Source: JAWRCU01 sp033542235 (lineage in GTDB: Bacteria; Pseudomonadota; Alphaproteobacteria; Rhizobiales; Rhizobiaceae). From it: DNA of 64,000 bases. The stretch is taken from contig NZ_JAWRCU010000017.1 of the NCBI RefSeq assembly GCF_033542235.1, forward strand, positions 1 through 64,000, written 5' to 3'. Positions 25,444 through 34,225 of the stretch are shown piece by piece. The stretch's first letter is position 1, and every line of letters starts with the position of its first letter. The notes under the pieces are model-generated. The model was given only the letters and a program-made list of their open reading frames with translations. It was not told where the DNA came from and searched no databases. Made by a program: the position numbers and the translations under genes.

Positions 25444-26526
25444 TTACTTCCAGACGATCCTGCTCGAGATGACGAACTTCCAGAGCGTGTCGAGTGCGAT
25501 GCCCGCAAGGGCAGCCACGAACGCGATGTGGCCGATATTCTCATAAGTGAAGCTTGCAAAGGAGACGTTGGCGAGCACGCCGACCGACGACACGAGCAGA
25601 AACTTCAGGTAGCCGGAAGCGAGCCGAATTCCTTTCAGCCGCCGGTCGCGGAAAGTCAGGCGGTTGTTGAGCAGAAAGTTGCTTGTGACCGCCGCCAGGG
25701 CGGCAAGCCCTTGCGAAAGCGCAAAGCTGCCGGTTGCGGCGAGCGCCAGGTAGAGCACGGCCAGATGCACGAACACCCCGCTGCCACCGACAATCAGGAA
25801 CGAAATCAGGCTCGCGGGCACGATGCCGTTCGTCAGCCTGCTCAAGAGATAGGTCGCGAACTGCCAGGCCACGAATGAATCGAGCTTCGATTCTCCGTGC
25901 ATGCGCGCGCCGAAATCAAACGGCACTTCACGGTGCCGGAGTTTGTGGTCGCTGGACAGTATGTCGAGCAGCAGCTTGAATCCTGGATCGCCGAGCGAAG
26001 GCGCCACGCTGAGAAAGGCGTCGCGCCGGATTGCGAAGAATCCCGTGAGCGGGTCGGCAACGTCGCGCCCCAGCACGAGATTGCTGAGGCGGTTGCCGAT
26101 CAAGGAGAGGCGCGTCCGCACCGGAGCTAACACCGATGCGTCAAGCCCTACGCTCAATCGTCGCGCGGCACTGACGACATCGGCCTCGGCCTTGCGAAGC
26201 GGTTCAATCAAGCTCTCGATGACGGCCGGATCGTGCTGGCCGTCGCCATCCATCACGCAAAGCACTTCGCCGTTCGCGGAGAGCAGCCCTTGGATGCTCG
26301 CTTTGGCGAGGCCTCGGTCGGCGAAACGCAGGACGAGGCGTACCCGATCGTCCCTGCGGGACACTGCACGCACGACGTCGGCCGTGCCGTCAGGCGAATT
26401 GTCGTCGACAAAGAGCACCTCCCAATCAAGGCCAGGGAGCGCGGCTGCCAATCGACCCACCAGAGGCTCGATATTGCGTGCTTCATTATATGTCGGAACG
26501 ATGATCGAGATTTCCGAGCCAGGCAT
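25444..26526 (-). CDS. GT2 polyprenyl-phosphate sugar synthase fused to a GtrA domain
   Basis: Protein of about 360 aa. Residues 1-225 are a dolichol-phosphate-mannose-synthase-like GT2 domain (ISIIVPTYNEARNI, VLFVDDNSPDGTADV, LCVMDGDGQHDP, ADPLTGFFAIRRD). Residues about 235-360 form a GtrA-type four-helix domain (FLIVGGSGVFVHL, SNFLLNNRLTFRDR). The fusion would load a sugar onto polyprenyl phosphate and help flip it, supplying donor to the neighbouring GT39 enzyme. ATG at 26526 fits the domain start. A regulon motif lies 76 nt upstream. Confidence 0.9.
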   Translation of the reverse strand: MPGSEISIIVPTYNEARNIEPLVGRLAAALPGLDWEVLFVDDNSPDGTADVVRAVSRRDDRVRLVLRFADRGLAKASIQGLLSANGEVLCVMDGDGQHDPAVIESLIEPLRKAEADVVSAARRLSVGLDASVLAPVRTRLSLIGNRLSNLVLGRDVADPLTGFFAIRRDAFLSVAPSLGDPGFKLLLDILSSDHKLRHREVPFDFGARMHGESKLDSFVAWQFATYLLSRLTNGIVPASLISFLIVGGSGVFVHLAVLYLALAATGSFALSQGLAALAAVTSNFLLNNRLTFRDRRLKGIRLASGYLKFLLVSSVGVLANVSFASFTYENIGHIAFVAALAGIALDTLWKFVISSRIVWK

Positions 26527-26602
26527 AACCAAAGACAGTGTGGGCGACGAGGTGATTCGGCCTCGATCTGGTAAGGGCACTTTATGGCAGGCTTCCGGCG
26601 TG

Positions 26603-26619
26603 CATACGATTTGGTAAAC
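26603..26619 (-). promoter_or_regulatory. 17-bp operator-like motif, site E (GT2-GtrA gene)
   Basis: Minus-strand sequence GTTTACCAAATCGTATG, 76 nt upstream of the GT2-GtrA ATG. It shares the TTAC-S-AA-N2-CGTA core with the other sites. The rest of the region 26527-26881 (about 355 nt) holds no convincing gene. Confidence 0.55.
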
Positions 26620-26881
26620 CTCGAAGTCGAGGCCAAGGCCGGATCGGAAGGATTTCGGCTGCTTTGTCGGAAACGAGCGCGCCGACACTGTCGTGGATCA
26701 CGACCGCGCTGGCAAGCCACATCTCCATATTCCGCCTTCCGTAACGCTAGCTATCGCTCGCTCCGGAGTGCAGCGGTCAGGCAGCTTTCAGCTCACCCAT
26801 AGTGCGGTGACCGTAATTCTCGAAGAGCAGCACCATCAGCCCGCGGGCATCTTCATACGCTGGGCTGGACGCAGCAAGGAT

Positions 26882-27109
26882 CTACTTCTTCTGACACTCG
26901 GGCGCTTTCGTCATCGCGGCCTTCGCCATGGCTTCGGTCTTGTACGAGGACGTTCCGATCATCATTGCGCTTTTGCCGTCAGGTTTTGCCCTAACAACGG
27001 AACAAGTCTTGTTGGTTGGCTTTTGAGCGACAAAGTATTCGGTCGCTGCAAGGGCGGGGGCGGCTGCGAGCAGCATCGCCAGCAATGCGGGCAGAAGTTT
27101 TCTGGGCAT
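26882..27109 (-). CDS. Small secreted protein of unknown function
   Basis: Protein of 75 aa with a strong signal peptide (LLPALLAMLLAAAPALA, then ATEYF) and a mature part of about 53 residues with two Cys (NKTCSVV and APECQKK) that could pair. ATG at 27109 has a consensus GGAGG 9 nt upstream, so it is well translated. A regulon motif lies 90 nt upstream. Its position beside a sensor system suggests an envelope or stress role, but no function is known. Confidence 0.82.
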   Translation of the reverse strand: MPRKLLPALLAMLLAAAPALAATEYFVAQKPTNKTCSVVRAKPDGKSAMMIGTSSYKTEAMAKAAMTKAPECQKK

Positions 27110-27199
27110 GTCCTATTCCTCCAACTTGCAAGGTTCCCCGTCGGGGGCACCGTTCACCATCACTATTGGCCGGCGATCTGTCTGCGCCCTTGCCGAAAG

Positions 27200-27216
27200 A
27201 TTACGGTTTGGTAACC
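27200..27216 (-). promoter_or_regulatory. 17-bp operator-like motif, site D (small secreted protein gene)
   Basis: Minus-strand sequence GGTTACCAAACCGTAAT, 90 nt upstream of the start at 27109. It is closest to site E (both have TTACCAAA then CGTA). It lies in the 342-nt divergent gap 27110-27451, which also holds site B and no other recognisable gene. Confidence 0.55.
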
Positions 27217-27345
27217 TCACTGCACGCGGCAAAGTAAGGCTCCTCGCGAACTCGCTCTGGAGCAACCGAGGCATCCTGATCTCGGCGACGCACCGTCGTG
27301 GCGGCTACCTGTCATCTGCGCCGACGGTCCGACATCGGCCGCGAA

Positions 27346-27362
27346 CCTTACGAAAGCGTATG
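27346..27362 (+). promoter_or_regulatory. 17-bp operator-like motif, site B (COG4705 gene)
   Basis: Plus-strand sequence CCTTACGAAAGCGTATG, 89 nt upstream of the COG4705 gene start at 27452. It matches site A at 14 of 17 positions when read in gene orientation. Confidence 0.6.
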
Positions 27363-27451
27363 AGCCGAGAAAGGCTGCCGAATAGGTTGGTCGCTAGAGC
27401 CGAGGCCGGGAGCGACGGTTCGAAGACTCCCCGCCTTGGAGAGGTATCATC

Positions 27452-28237
27452 ATGGATCCGATGCTGAAGCGCGGAACGGCGCGCCTCAACCGCGTGCCGG
27501 AGGTCACCATCGACTTCTGGCTGATCAAGCTCATGGCGGTGACTGTAGGCGAAACCGCCGCCGATTATCTCTCTATGAATCTCGGCTTGGGGTTGACGAC
27601 GACCTCCCTCATCATGACCGGCGTGCTGGTCGTCGCGCTAATCCTGCAGTTTGCCCAGAAGCGCTACGTACCATGGACCTACTGGCTGGCAGTGGTGCTG
27701 ATCAGCATCGTCGGCACGCTGATCACCGACAACCTCACCGACAATCTCGGCATTGCGCTGGTGACGTCGACGGCCTGGTTCACGGTCACGCTGGTGGCGA
27801 CGTTCATCGTCTGGTACGCGTGTGAGGGAACACTGTCGATCCACACGATCTTCACGACGCGGCGTGAGGTGTTCTACTGGCTGGCGATCCTGTTCACCTT
27901 TTCGCTCGGCACCGCCGCCGGCGACCTGCTCGCCGAGCAGCTCGACCTCGGTTACCTCTCCAGCGGCCTGATCTTTGCCGGGGTGATTGCAGCAATCGGC
28001 TTTGCGTACTTCATCGGCCTCGACAGCATCCTTGCCTTCTGGCTGGCCTATATCTTTACACGGCCACTCGGAGCTTCGTTCGGCGACCTGCTTTCGCAAC
28101 CCATCGAAAATGGCGGGCTCGGCTTCGGCACGATTGGCACCAGCTTCCTGTTCCTCGCTGCCATTGTCGCCATCGTCGTCTATGCGACGATCAGCAGCGA
28201 CGACGAGACCATGGCGGAGGCTGAGCCGGAGGTATAG
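27452..28237 (+). CDS. COG4705-type integral membrane protein
   Basis: Protein of 261 aa with about eight hydrophobic helices and an internal repeat. The pattern W.(A/I)...-G(T/E/A)..(A/G/T)D.L recurs four times: FWLIKLMAVTVGETAADYL, YWLAVVLISIVGTLITDNL, YWLAILFTFSLGTAAGDLL, FWLAYIFTRPLGASFGDLL. Conserved Asp/Glu residues buried in helices suggest an ion- or proton-linked role. COG4705 proteins are uncharacterised. ATG at 27452 has GGAGAGG 7-8 nt upstream. It converges with the kinase gene and has its own copy of the local operator motif. Confidence 0.85.
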   Translation: MDPMLKRGTARLNRVPEVTIDFWLIKLMAVTVGETAADYLSMNLGLGLTTTSLIMTGVLVVALILQFAQKRYVPWTYWLAVVLISIVGTLITDNLTDNLGIALVTSTAWFTVTLVATFIVWYACEGTLSIHTIFTTRREVFYWLAILFTFSLGTAAGDLLAEQLDLGYLSSGLIFAGVIAAIGFAYFIGLDSILAFWLAYIFTRPLGASFGDLLSQPIENGGLGFGTIGTSFLFLAAIVAIVVYATISSDDETMAEAEPEV

Positions 28238-28255
28238 CGCCTTGCGTGAGGTCGA

Positions 28256-28276
28256 GCTGAAGGTCCAGCCTTCAGC
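28256..28276. terminator. Possible bidirectional terminator between convergent genes
   Basis: GCTGAAGG and CCTTCAGC form a perfect 8-bp stem around a 5-nt loop between the COG4705 stop (28237) and the kinase stop (28272). It overlaps the kinase's last codons. Only a short T run follows, so efficiency is doubtful. Confidence 0.4.
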
Positions 28277-29627
28277 TTTGAGCCGCCGGGAATTTCAGGA
28301 CGACGCGCAATCCCGGCATGTTGTCGCCGAGTTCGAGGGTTGCGCCATGCAACTCGGCAATTGCCTTCACGAGACTGAGGCCGAGCCCCGAACCGGGGCT
28401 CGTCCGGCTCTTTTCAAGGCGATAGAGCCGACGCAGAACCTTCTCCCGCTCGTCGGGGGGAATCCCCGGGCCGCTGTCTGCCACTGACGCCACGACGTTG
28501 CCACCCCCCCATGTGATTTCGATTCCGATGTCTGTCCCAGCGGGCGTGTGCCGGATCGCATTCTCGACCAGGTTGGAGAAAAGCTGGACGAGAAGCTCGC
28601 GATCCCCGAGGACGGTAGCCTCCTCGATGCGGATCTTCAGCGACTTGCCTTCCTCGTCGGCGACATCAGCGTAGATCTCGCAGATATCCGTGACGACCCC
28701 AGCCAGATTCACGGGGCCGAAACGAGATTTCCTCACTCCGGATTCGATCTGCGCGATCCTGAGCAACGCGTCGAAGGTCGCGTTGATGTGGTCGCTTTCC
28801 GCTTTCGCGTCTGCGAGCTGGGGAGCGATATTCTCGCCCCTTGCCTGACTTTTGACGGCGTCCTCGATCACCAGCTTCAGGCGATTGAGTGGGGTCTTGA
28901 GATCGTGAGCGATGTCGACGCTGACCTGCCGCATGCTCTCGAACAGCGTCGCCAATCGCTCCAGAGCGGCGTTGACCTGTGTGGCGAGGATGTCGATATC
29001 ATCGCCATTGCCCGAGAGGGGAATGCGTGCGGAGAGTTCGCCTTCCGACACTCGACTCATAGTGGCAACGATGGCCTGCATGCGCTGCTGCACTCTGATG
29101 GCAAGAAGAGCACCGCCAGCAAGGGCAAGCGCAATCACGATGGCTGCAGCCGAGGCGAAGCTGGTCAGTGCGATCTCGTTGATCTCGCTCATGTCAGCTT
29201 CGCTCATTCCCACAAGCAGCCGATAGCCGTCGAACTCTCCGGTGAAAACCCGATATGGCTCGTTCCGGGACAGACCAAATTTGGGGCGCGCGACCGTAGC
29301 CCATCCGGCCGGAACCGGTTCGGCGGGCACATTGCCTGCCAATTTGGCGCCGTCGGGTCCGGTCAAGAGGAAGATCTGGTCGCCATCCTGGTCAGCTATG
29401 ACATACGCATCGACCGTATTGACCAGATCCTCGATGTCTTGAGGAGCATAGGTAGCCGCCACGACCGCATAGGTATCGGTGATCGATCGATCCAACTTGT
29501 GAGCCAGTTCCTGCCTGATCGACCGGACAGCGAAGAAGCTGGCGATCGTGAAGGCTGCGATGAAGAGCATCGCCGCAATGAGCGCCAGGCGGAAAGGCGT
29601 GCTGCGCAGGAGGCTAGCGCGGCGCAT
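28272..29627 (-). CDS. Sensor histidine kinase of the envelope block
   Basis: Protein of 451 aa. A TM helix (about 13-36), an extracytoplasmic domain of about 115 residues, a second TM helix (about 157-178) and a HAMP segment come first. The phosphoacceptor His 241 is in VDIAHDLKTPLNRLK. ATPase boxes are NLVENAIRHTP, DSGPGI and GSGLGLSL. It overlaps the response regulator gene by 14 nt. It probably drives the operator-bearing genes around it. Confidence 0.94.
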   Translation of the reverse strand: MRRASLLRSTPFRLALIAAMLFIAAFTIASFFAVRSIRQELAHKLDRSITDTYAVVAATYAPQDIEDLVNTVDAYVIADQDGDQIFLLTGPDGAKLAGNVPAEPVPAGWATVARPKFGLSRNEPYRVFTGEFDGYRLLVGMSEADMSEINEIALTSFASAAAIVIALALAGGALLAIRVQQRMQAIVATMSRVSEGELSARIPLSGNGDDIDILATQVNAALERLATLFESMRQVSVDIAHDLKTPLNRLKLVIEDAVKSQARGENIAPQLADAKAESDHINATFDALLRIAQIESGVRKSRFGPVNLAGVVTDICEIYADVADEEGKSLKIRIEEATVLGDRELLVQLFSNLVENAIRHTPAGTDIGIEITWGGGNVVASVADSGPGIPPDEREKVLRRLYRLEKSRTSPGSGLGLSLVKAIAELHGATLELGDNMPGLRVVLKFPAAQS

Positions 29628-30291
29628 GCAGGCTATAGCCAGTATTGCGGATCGTGTGCAGGAGTTGCACGGAAAATGGCCTGTCGATCTTCGCCCGCAG
29701 CCGGCTGATATGCGTCTCGACCACGCTGGTCTTGGGGTCGAAGTGGATGTCCCAAACCCGTTCGAGAAGCATGGTCCGCGTCATGACCCGGCCTTCGTTG
29801 CGCATCAGGACCTCGAGCAGCGCGAATTCCCGCGGCTGCAATTCGACAGGCGTGCCTCCACGCATCACAGTGCGCCTGATCAGGTCCATTTCCAGGTCAG
29901 CAGTCCTGAGCACTATCTTCTGGTCCTGTACGGGCGGGCGCCTGCCAAGCGCGTTCACGCGGGCCAGAAGCTCGGAGAAAGCAAATGGCTTGACCAGATA
30001 GTCGTCGGCGCCGGCCTCGAGGCCCTCGACCCGGTCGTCGACGCCCCCGATAGCGGTGAGGAACAGCGCGGGAACCTTGACGCCCGCGGCGCGCACTGCC
30101 TTGACGAGAGAGAGGCCGTCCAGCTCCGGCAGCATGCGATCGATGACGAAGACATCGTATGCCTCGTGTGTTGCCTGGACGAGAGCCTGCCGGCCGCTCA
30201 CGATGATGTCGCAGAGGTGGCCGGCTTCTGCAAAGCCCTTCGCTATGTAGCTGGCGGTCTTTCTGTCGTCTTCTATGAGCAGAATGCGCAT
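29614..30291 (-). CDS. OmpR-family response regulator of the envelope block
   Basis: Protein of 225 aa with a receiver domain (EDD, Asp 51 in FVIDRMLP, VKPFAF) and an OmpR/PhoB winged helix (TSVVETHISRLRAKID, then IRNTGYSL). Its own promoter region carries site C of the shared motif, so autoregulation is likely. It is the best candidate to bind all five sites between 23.7 and 30.4 kb. Confidence 0.95.
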   Translation of the reverse strand: MRILLIEDDRKTASYIAKGFAEAGHLCDIIVSGRQALVQATHEAYDVFVIDRMLPELDGLSLVKAVRAAGVKVPALFLTAIGGVDDRVEGLEAGADDYLVKPFAFSELLARVNALGRRPPVQDQKIVLRTADLEMDLIRRTVMRGGTPVELQPREFALLEVLMRNEGRVMTRTMLLERVWDIHFDPKTSVVETHISRLRAKIDRPFSVQLLHTIRNTGYSLHAPR

Positions 30292-30352
30292 TGCTGGGGC
30301 TGAGAATGTGCGGGCATCCGACTATCGGAGACTATGCCATCGTGAACGGCAA

Positions 30353-30369
30353 TATAACAATTCGTAAGG
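30353..30369 (-). promoter_or_regulatory. 17-bp operator-like motif, site C (two-component operon)
   Basis: Minus-strand sequence CCTTACGAATTGTTATA, 61 nt upstream of the response regulator ATG at 30291. The left half is perfect (CCTTACGAAT) and the right half is degenerate, which often marks an autoregulatory site of lower affinity. Confidence 0.5.
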
Positions 30370-30400
30370 TGCGCTTGGATCGGCATGAGCTCGGCATAAC

Positions 30401-30420
30401 TTGACAATGATAGTCATGTA
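30401..30420 (+). promoter_or_regulatory. Promoter with Fur/Irr-like palindrome before the iron importer operon
   Basis: TTGACA (30401-30406) could be a -35 box. The palindrome ATGA-TAG-TCAT (30407-30417) follows inside the spacer, where a repressor would block polymerase. ATGATAGTCAT resembles Fur-type and iron-responsive boxes. It lies about 50-65 nt upstream of the binding-protein start, which fits iron repression of the downstream operon. Confidence 0.45.
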
Positions 30421-30467
30421 TCTGTAGTTCAGCACCTCCCTTCCGCACCATCAGCATGGAGCTCCCC

Positions 30468-31472
30468 ATGAGACACGTGATCCACCGAGTTGCCGGTACG
30501 CTCGCGCTTGCACTGATTGCCACCGCCGCCTTCGCCCAGGACTCGGACGGCATCGTCGTCTACAACGCTCAGCATGAGAGCCTGACCAAGGAGTGGGTGG
30601 ACGGCTTCACCAGGGAGACCGGCATCAAAGTGACGCTGCGCCAGGGGAGCGATACCGAATTCGGCAACCAGATCGTCGCGGAAGGCGCGGCATCGCCCGC
30701 CGATGTGTTTCTGACCGAGAATTCGCCTGCCATGGCGCTGGTCGACGGCGCCGGCTTGTTCGCAGAGCTCGATACCGATACGCTGGCGCAGGTTCCCGAA
30801 CAATACCGGCCCGCCAATGGACACTGGACCGGCATCGCGGCGCGCAGCACCGTCTTTGTCTACAACAAAGATAGGCTGACCGCCGACCAGCTGCCCAAGT
30901 CGCTGCTAGATCTTGCCGATCCGAGCTGGAAGGGGCGCTGGGCGGCGTCGCCCTCGGGCGCTGATTTCCAGGCCATCGTCGGCGCACTGCTCGAACTGAA
31001 GGGCGAGCAGGCTGCTGCCAACTGGTTGAAGGGGATGAAGGAGAACTTCAGGGCCTACCGCGGCAACAGCACGGTGATGAAGGCGGTCAATGCGGGCGAG
31101 ATCGACGGAGGCGTTATTTATCACTACTATTTCTTCGGCGATCGGGCCAAGACAGGCGAAAACAGCGGCAATATAGACCTCCATTATTTCAAGAACGAAG
31201 ATCCCGGTGCATTCGTCTCGGTCTCGGGCGCAGGCGTGCTCGCCTCCAGCAAGCATCCGAAAGAGGCGCAGGCCTTTATCAAATGGATCACGGGCAAAGC
31301 CGGCCAGGAAATCCTCAAGACAGGCACATCCTACGAATATGCCGTCGGCAATGGCGCGGAATCCAATCCCGCGCTCGTGCCCCTGAAAGAGCTCCAGGCG
31401 CCGAAAGTCGAGCCTGGCAACCTGAACAGCAAGAAGGTCACCGACCTGATGACGGAGGCGGGCCTGCTCTGA
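30468..31472 (+). CDS. fbpA: Ferric iron ABC transporter, periplasmic binding protein (FbpA type)
   Basis: Periplasmic protein of 334 aa with signal peptide (LALALIATAAFAQ). Family landmarks are GIVVYNAQHESL near the N-terminus, DVFLTENSPAMALV, and IYHYYFFGDR, which holds the adjacent Tyr residues that bind Fe3+ in FbpA/FutA proteins. ATG at 30468 has GGAG 7 nt upstream, and an ATG 12 nt earlier is possible. It is followed by permease and ATPase genes after a strong hairpin. Confidence 0.92.
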   Translation: MRHVIHRVAGTLALALIATAAFAQDSDGIVVYNAQHESLTKEWVDGFTRETGIKVTLRQGSDTEFGNQIVAEGAASPADVFLTENSPAMALVDGAGLFAELDTDTLAQVPEQYRPANGHWTGIAARSTVFVYNKDRLTADQLPKSLLDLADPSWKGRWAASPSGADFQAIVGALLELKGEQAAANWLKGMKENFRAYRGNSTVMKAVNAGEIDGGVIYHYYFFGDRAKTGENSGNIDLHYFKNEDPGAFVSVSGAGVLASSKHPKEAQAFIKWITGKAGQEILKTGTSYEYAVGNGAESNPALVPLKELQAPKVEPGNLNSKKVTDLMTEAGLL

Positions 31473-31518
31473 GAGCTTGTCCTGATACCTGAGTGCAATT
31501 AACAGGATTGTCTGTGAC

Positions 31519-31557
31519 GCTCCCGGGAGAGGCGCTCTCGCGGGAGCAAGCTTTTTG
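31519..31557 (+). terminator. Intrinsic terminator/attenuator between the binding-protein and permease genes
   Basis: A 13-bp stem with one mismatch (31519-31531 with 31535-31547), closed by a GCG loop, is followed by AAGCTTTTT. The structure is placed so that part of the transcription stops after fbpA, giving excess binding protein over permease, a common arrangement in ABC importer operons. Confidence 0.75.
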
Positions 31558-31559
31558 AG

Positions 31560-33143
31560 ATGGCACAGACGTCAACCCACGAATCCTTTGAGGCCGCGCG
31601 CTGGATGGCGAAGCCGCACAGCGCCGCGCATCACGTGCCCTGGATGCAGGTGAGTGCAACGCTCGTCTCCCTATTTGCGGTGGTGCCGGTCGGCTTCATC
31701 GTCTGGATCGCCTGGCAGACCGGCTGGAAGACGTCTGCTTCGCTTATTTTCCGTCCGCGCGTCGCCGAGCTTTTATGGAACACGGCGCGGCTCGTTCTTT
31801 TCGCAGTGCCGGTGTCAATGGCGCTGGCCATTTTGCTGGCCTGGCTGACCGAACGCAGCGACCTTCCGGGAAGGCGCGTCTGGGCGTGGTTTTGCATCGC
31901 GCCGCTCGCCGTTCCTGCCTTTGTGCACAGTTACGCCTGGGTGACACTGATACCGGGCCTGGAGGGCCCGTTTGCCGGCGTTCTAATCTCGGTCGTCGCC
32001 TATTTTCCCTTTCTCTATCTGCCCGTAGCCGCCACATTCCGCAGGCTCGATCCGGCGCTCGAGGATGCCGCCGCTTCGCTCGGCTTCGGGCCATGGCGCG
32101 TCTTCCTGCGCGTGGTGGTGCCCCAATTGCGCGTGGCGCTGTGCGGGGGCGCGCTGCTGGTGGGCCTGCATCTGCTCGCCGAGTACGGCCTCTACGTGTT
32201 CGTCCGCTTCGACACGTTCACCACGGCCATCGTCGATCAATTCCAGTCGACTTTCAACGGTCCGGCGGCGACCATGCTGGCGGGTGTTCTCGTGGCCTGC
32301 TGCCTGGTGCTGCTGGCCCTTGAGGCGATGCTGCGGGGCAATGCGCGCTATTCGCGCGTTGGCTCCGGCGCCGCCCGCCATGCTCAGCGTGCGCGCCTCG
32401 GTGCCATGACGATACCCTGCCTGCTCACGATGGCGTTCGTTGTCATTCTGTCGCTCGGCGTCCCGCTTTTGACGATCGGCCGCTGGCTGGCCATCGGCGG
32501 CGCTTCGATCTGGCGGCTCGACGCCATCGGCCTTGCGCTCGTCCAGACCACCTTGCTGGCGGTCCTGGGCGGCCTGCTGACCACGCTGATGGCCATTCCC
32601 ATGGCGTGGCTGTCGATCCGGGCGCCGGGGCGGCTGCAGCGTGCGCTCGAGCACACCAACTACATCGTCGGCTCGCTGCCGGGTGCGGTGGTGGCGTTGG
32701 CGTTGGTGACGATCACCGTGCGCGTGGCCTTCCCTCTCTACCAGACCATGACGACGATACTGCTTTCCTACGGGCTGATGTTCCTGCCGCGCGCGCTGGT
32801 CAGCCTGCGCGCGTCGATCGCACAAGCCCCGGTGGAACTGGAGCAGGCAGCAGGCAGTCTTGGCCGCTCGCCGGCGCGGGCGCTCTGGGCGACGACGATC
32901 CGCCTGGCGGCACCCGGCGCCGCAGCGAGCATGGCCTTGTCGTCGCTCGGCATCATGAATGAGCTCACGGCCACGCAGATGTTGGCGCCGACAGGGACGC
33001 GGACGCTGGCCATGGGTTTCTGGGCGCTGAGCGGCGAACTCGACTATGCCGGCGCTGCGCCATATGCGCTGATCATGGTTTTGATTTCGCTGCCCTTTAC
33101 CTGGCTGCTACACGTCCAATCCAAGCGAATGGCTGGGCAATGA
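31560..33143 (+). CDS. fbpB: Ferric iron ABC transporter permease (FbpB type)
   Basis: Protein of 527 aa with about 12 TM helices. Two copies of the binding-protein-dependent permease domain are fused, as in FbpB/HitB. Coupling-loop motifs are visible in each half: LDPALEDAAASLGFGPWRVF and APVELEQAAGSLGRSPARAL. It overlaps the ATPase gene by 4 nt. Confidence 0.93.
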   Translation: MAQTSTHESFEAARWMAKPHSAAHHVPWMQVSATLVSLFAVVPVGFIVWIAWQTGWKTSASLIFRPRVAELLWNTARLVLFAVPVSMALAILLAWLTERSDLPGRRVWAWFCIAPLAVPAFVHSYAWVTLIPGLEGPFAGVLISVVAYFPFLYLPVAATFRRLDPALEDAAASLGFGPWRVFLRVVVPQLRVALCGGALLVGLHLLAEYGLYVFVRFDTFTTAIVDQFQSTFNGPAATMLAGVLVACCLVLLALEAMLRGNARYSRVGSGAARHAQRARLGAMTIPCLLTMAFVVILSLGVPLLTIGRWLAIGGASIWRLDAIGLALVQTTLLAVLGGLLTTLMAIPMAWLSIRAPGRLQRALEHTNYIVGSLPGAVVALALVTITVRVAFPLYQTMTTILLSYGLMFLPRALVSLRASIAQAPVELEQAAGSLGRSPARALWATTIRLAAPGAAASMALSSLGIMNELTATQMLAPTGTRTLAMGFWALSGELDYAGAAPYALIMVLISLPFTWLLHVQSKRMAGQ

Positions 33144-34225
33144 GTTTTCTGGAATTGAGAGACCTCAAGCGGCGCTACGGCGCGGTCGCCGCACTTGACG
33201 GTATCGATCTCGACGTGCAGCAGGGGAGCCGTACGGCGATCGTCGGTCCGTCGGGATGCGGCAAGACGACGTTGCTGAGGCTGGTCGCAGGCTTCGACGC
33301 TCCCGATAGCGGCACGATCGCCATCGACGGATTGATACTGGCCAAAGGCAATAACAGCATCCCGGCGCATCTTCGCGGCATCGGCCTCGTATCCCAGGAC
33401 GGGGCTCTGTTTCCCCACCTGACGGTGGCCGACAATATCGGCTTCGGGCTCGACCGTCGGGATGCGGCCCGGGAAAAAAGGATCGCTGAACTCGCCTACA
33501 CGGTCGGGCTCGACGGAGCGATCCTGAAGCGGCGGCCTCATCAGCTTTCCGGCGGGCAGCAGCAAAGGGTGGCGCTGGCCCGCGCCATGGCCTCGAAGCC
33601 GAGGCTGATGTTGCTTGATGAGCCTTTTTCGGCCTTGGACACCGGACTGAGGTCTTCAATGCGCAAAGCAGTCGCGGAGCTGCTGGAGTCGGCGGGCATC
33701 GCGACAATCCTGGTGACGCATGACCAAGGCGAGGCGCTGTCCTTCGCCGATCAGGTCGCTGTAATGCACGAAGGCAAATTCTCGCAGGTAGGGACGCCTC
33801 GCGACGTCTACCTGAAGCCTAAGGACAGGATGGTGGCCGAGTTCCTTGGGGATGCGCTTGTGCTGCCGGCGACCATCGCCGACGGCGTCGCGCTGACGCC
33901 GCTCGGCCGCGTCGCCGTGGACGTGACAGAATCGCGCAAAGCAGCCCGTATCATGCTGCGGCCCGAACAGATTTCCCTGGAGCCTGCAGTGTCGGGAGAG
34001 ATTGCCGGTGCCGAGCCAGGTACGGTTTTTGCGGAAGTGCGACAGGTGGAATTCGCCGGCGCGATATCCACCGTGACGGTCGGTCTGCTCAACAGCCCGG
34101 GGCTGCCTGATGTTGCGGCAATCGGTAGTGCTCCAGTCACCCTGAAGAAGCCGGGTCCGAATGGGCTGTCGGTCGGCGACGTCGTGCGGCTGTCGATCGC
34201 GGCAAAGGCCCATGTGTTCGTGTAG
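33140..34225 (+). CDS. fbpC: Ferric iron ABC transporter ATPase (FbpC type)
   Basis: ATPase of 361 aa with Walker A GPSGCGKTT, Q-loop LVSQDGALFPHL, signature LSGGQQQR, Walker B LMLLDEPFSALD and H-loop VTHD. The C-terminal 120 residues are a TOBE-type regulatory domain (IMLRPEQISLEP). Length and layout fit FbpC. The ATGA overlap with the permease couples translation. Confidence 0.94.
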   Translation: MSFLELRDLKRRYGAVAALDGIDLDVQQGSRTAIVGPSGCGKTTLLRLVAGFDAPDSGTIAIDGLILAKGNNSIPAHLRGIGLVSQDGALFPHLTVADNIGFGLDRRDAAREKRIAELAYTVGLDGAILKRRPHQLSGGQQQRVALARAMASKPRLMLLDEPFSALDTGLRSSMRKAVAELLESAGIATILVTHDQGEALSFADQVAVMHEGKFSQVGTPRDVYLKPKDRMVAEFLGDALVLPATIADGVALTPLGRVAVDVTESRKAARIMLRPEQISLEPAVSGEIAGAEPGTVFAEVRQVEFAGAISTVTVGLLNSPGLPDVAAIGSAPVTLKKPGPNGLSVGDVVRLSIAAKAHVFV

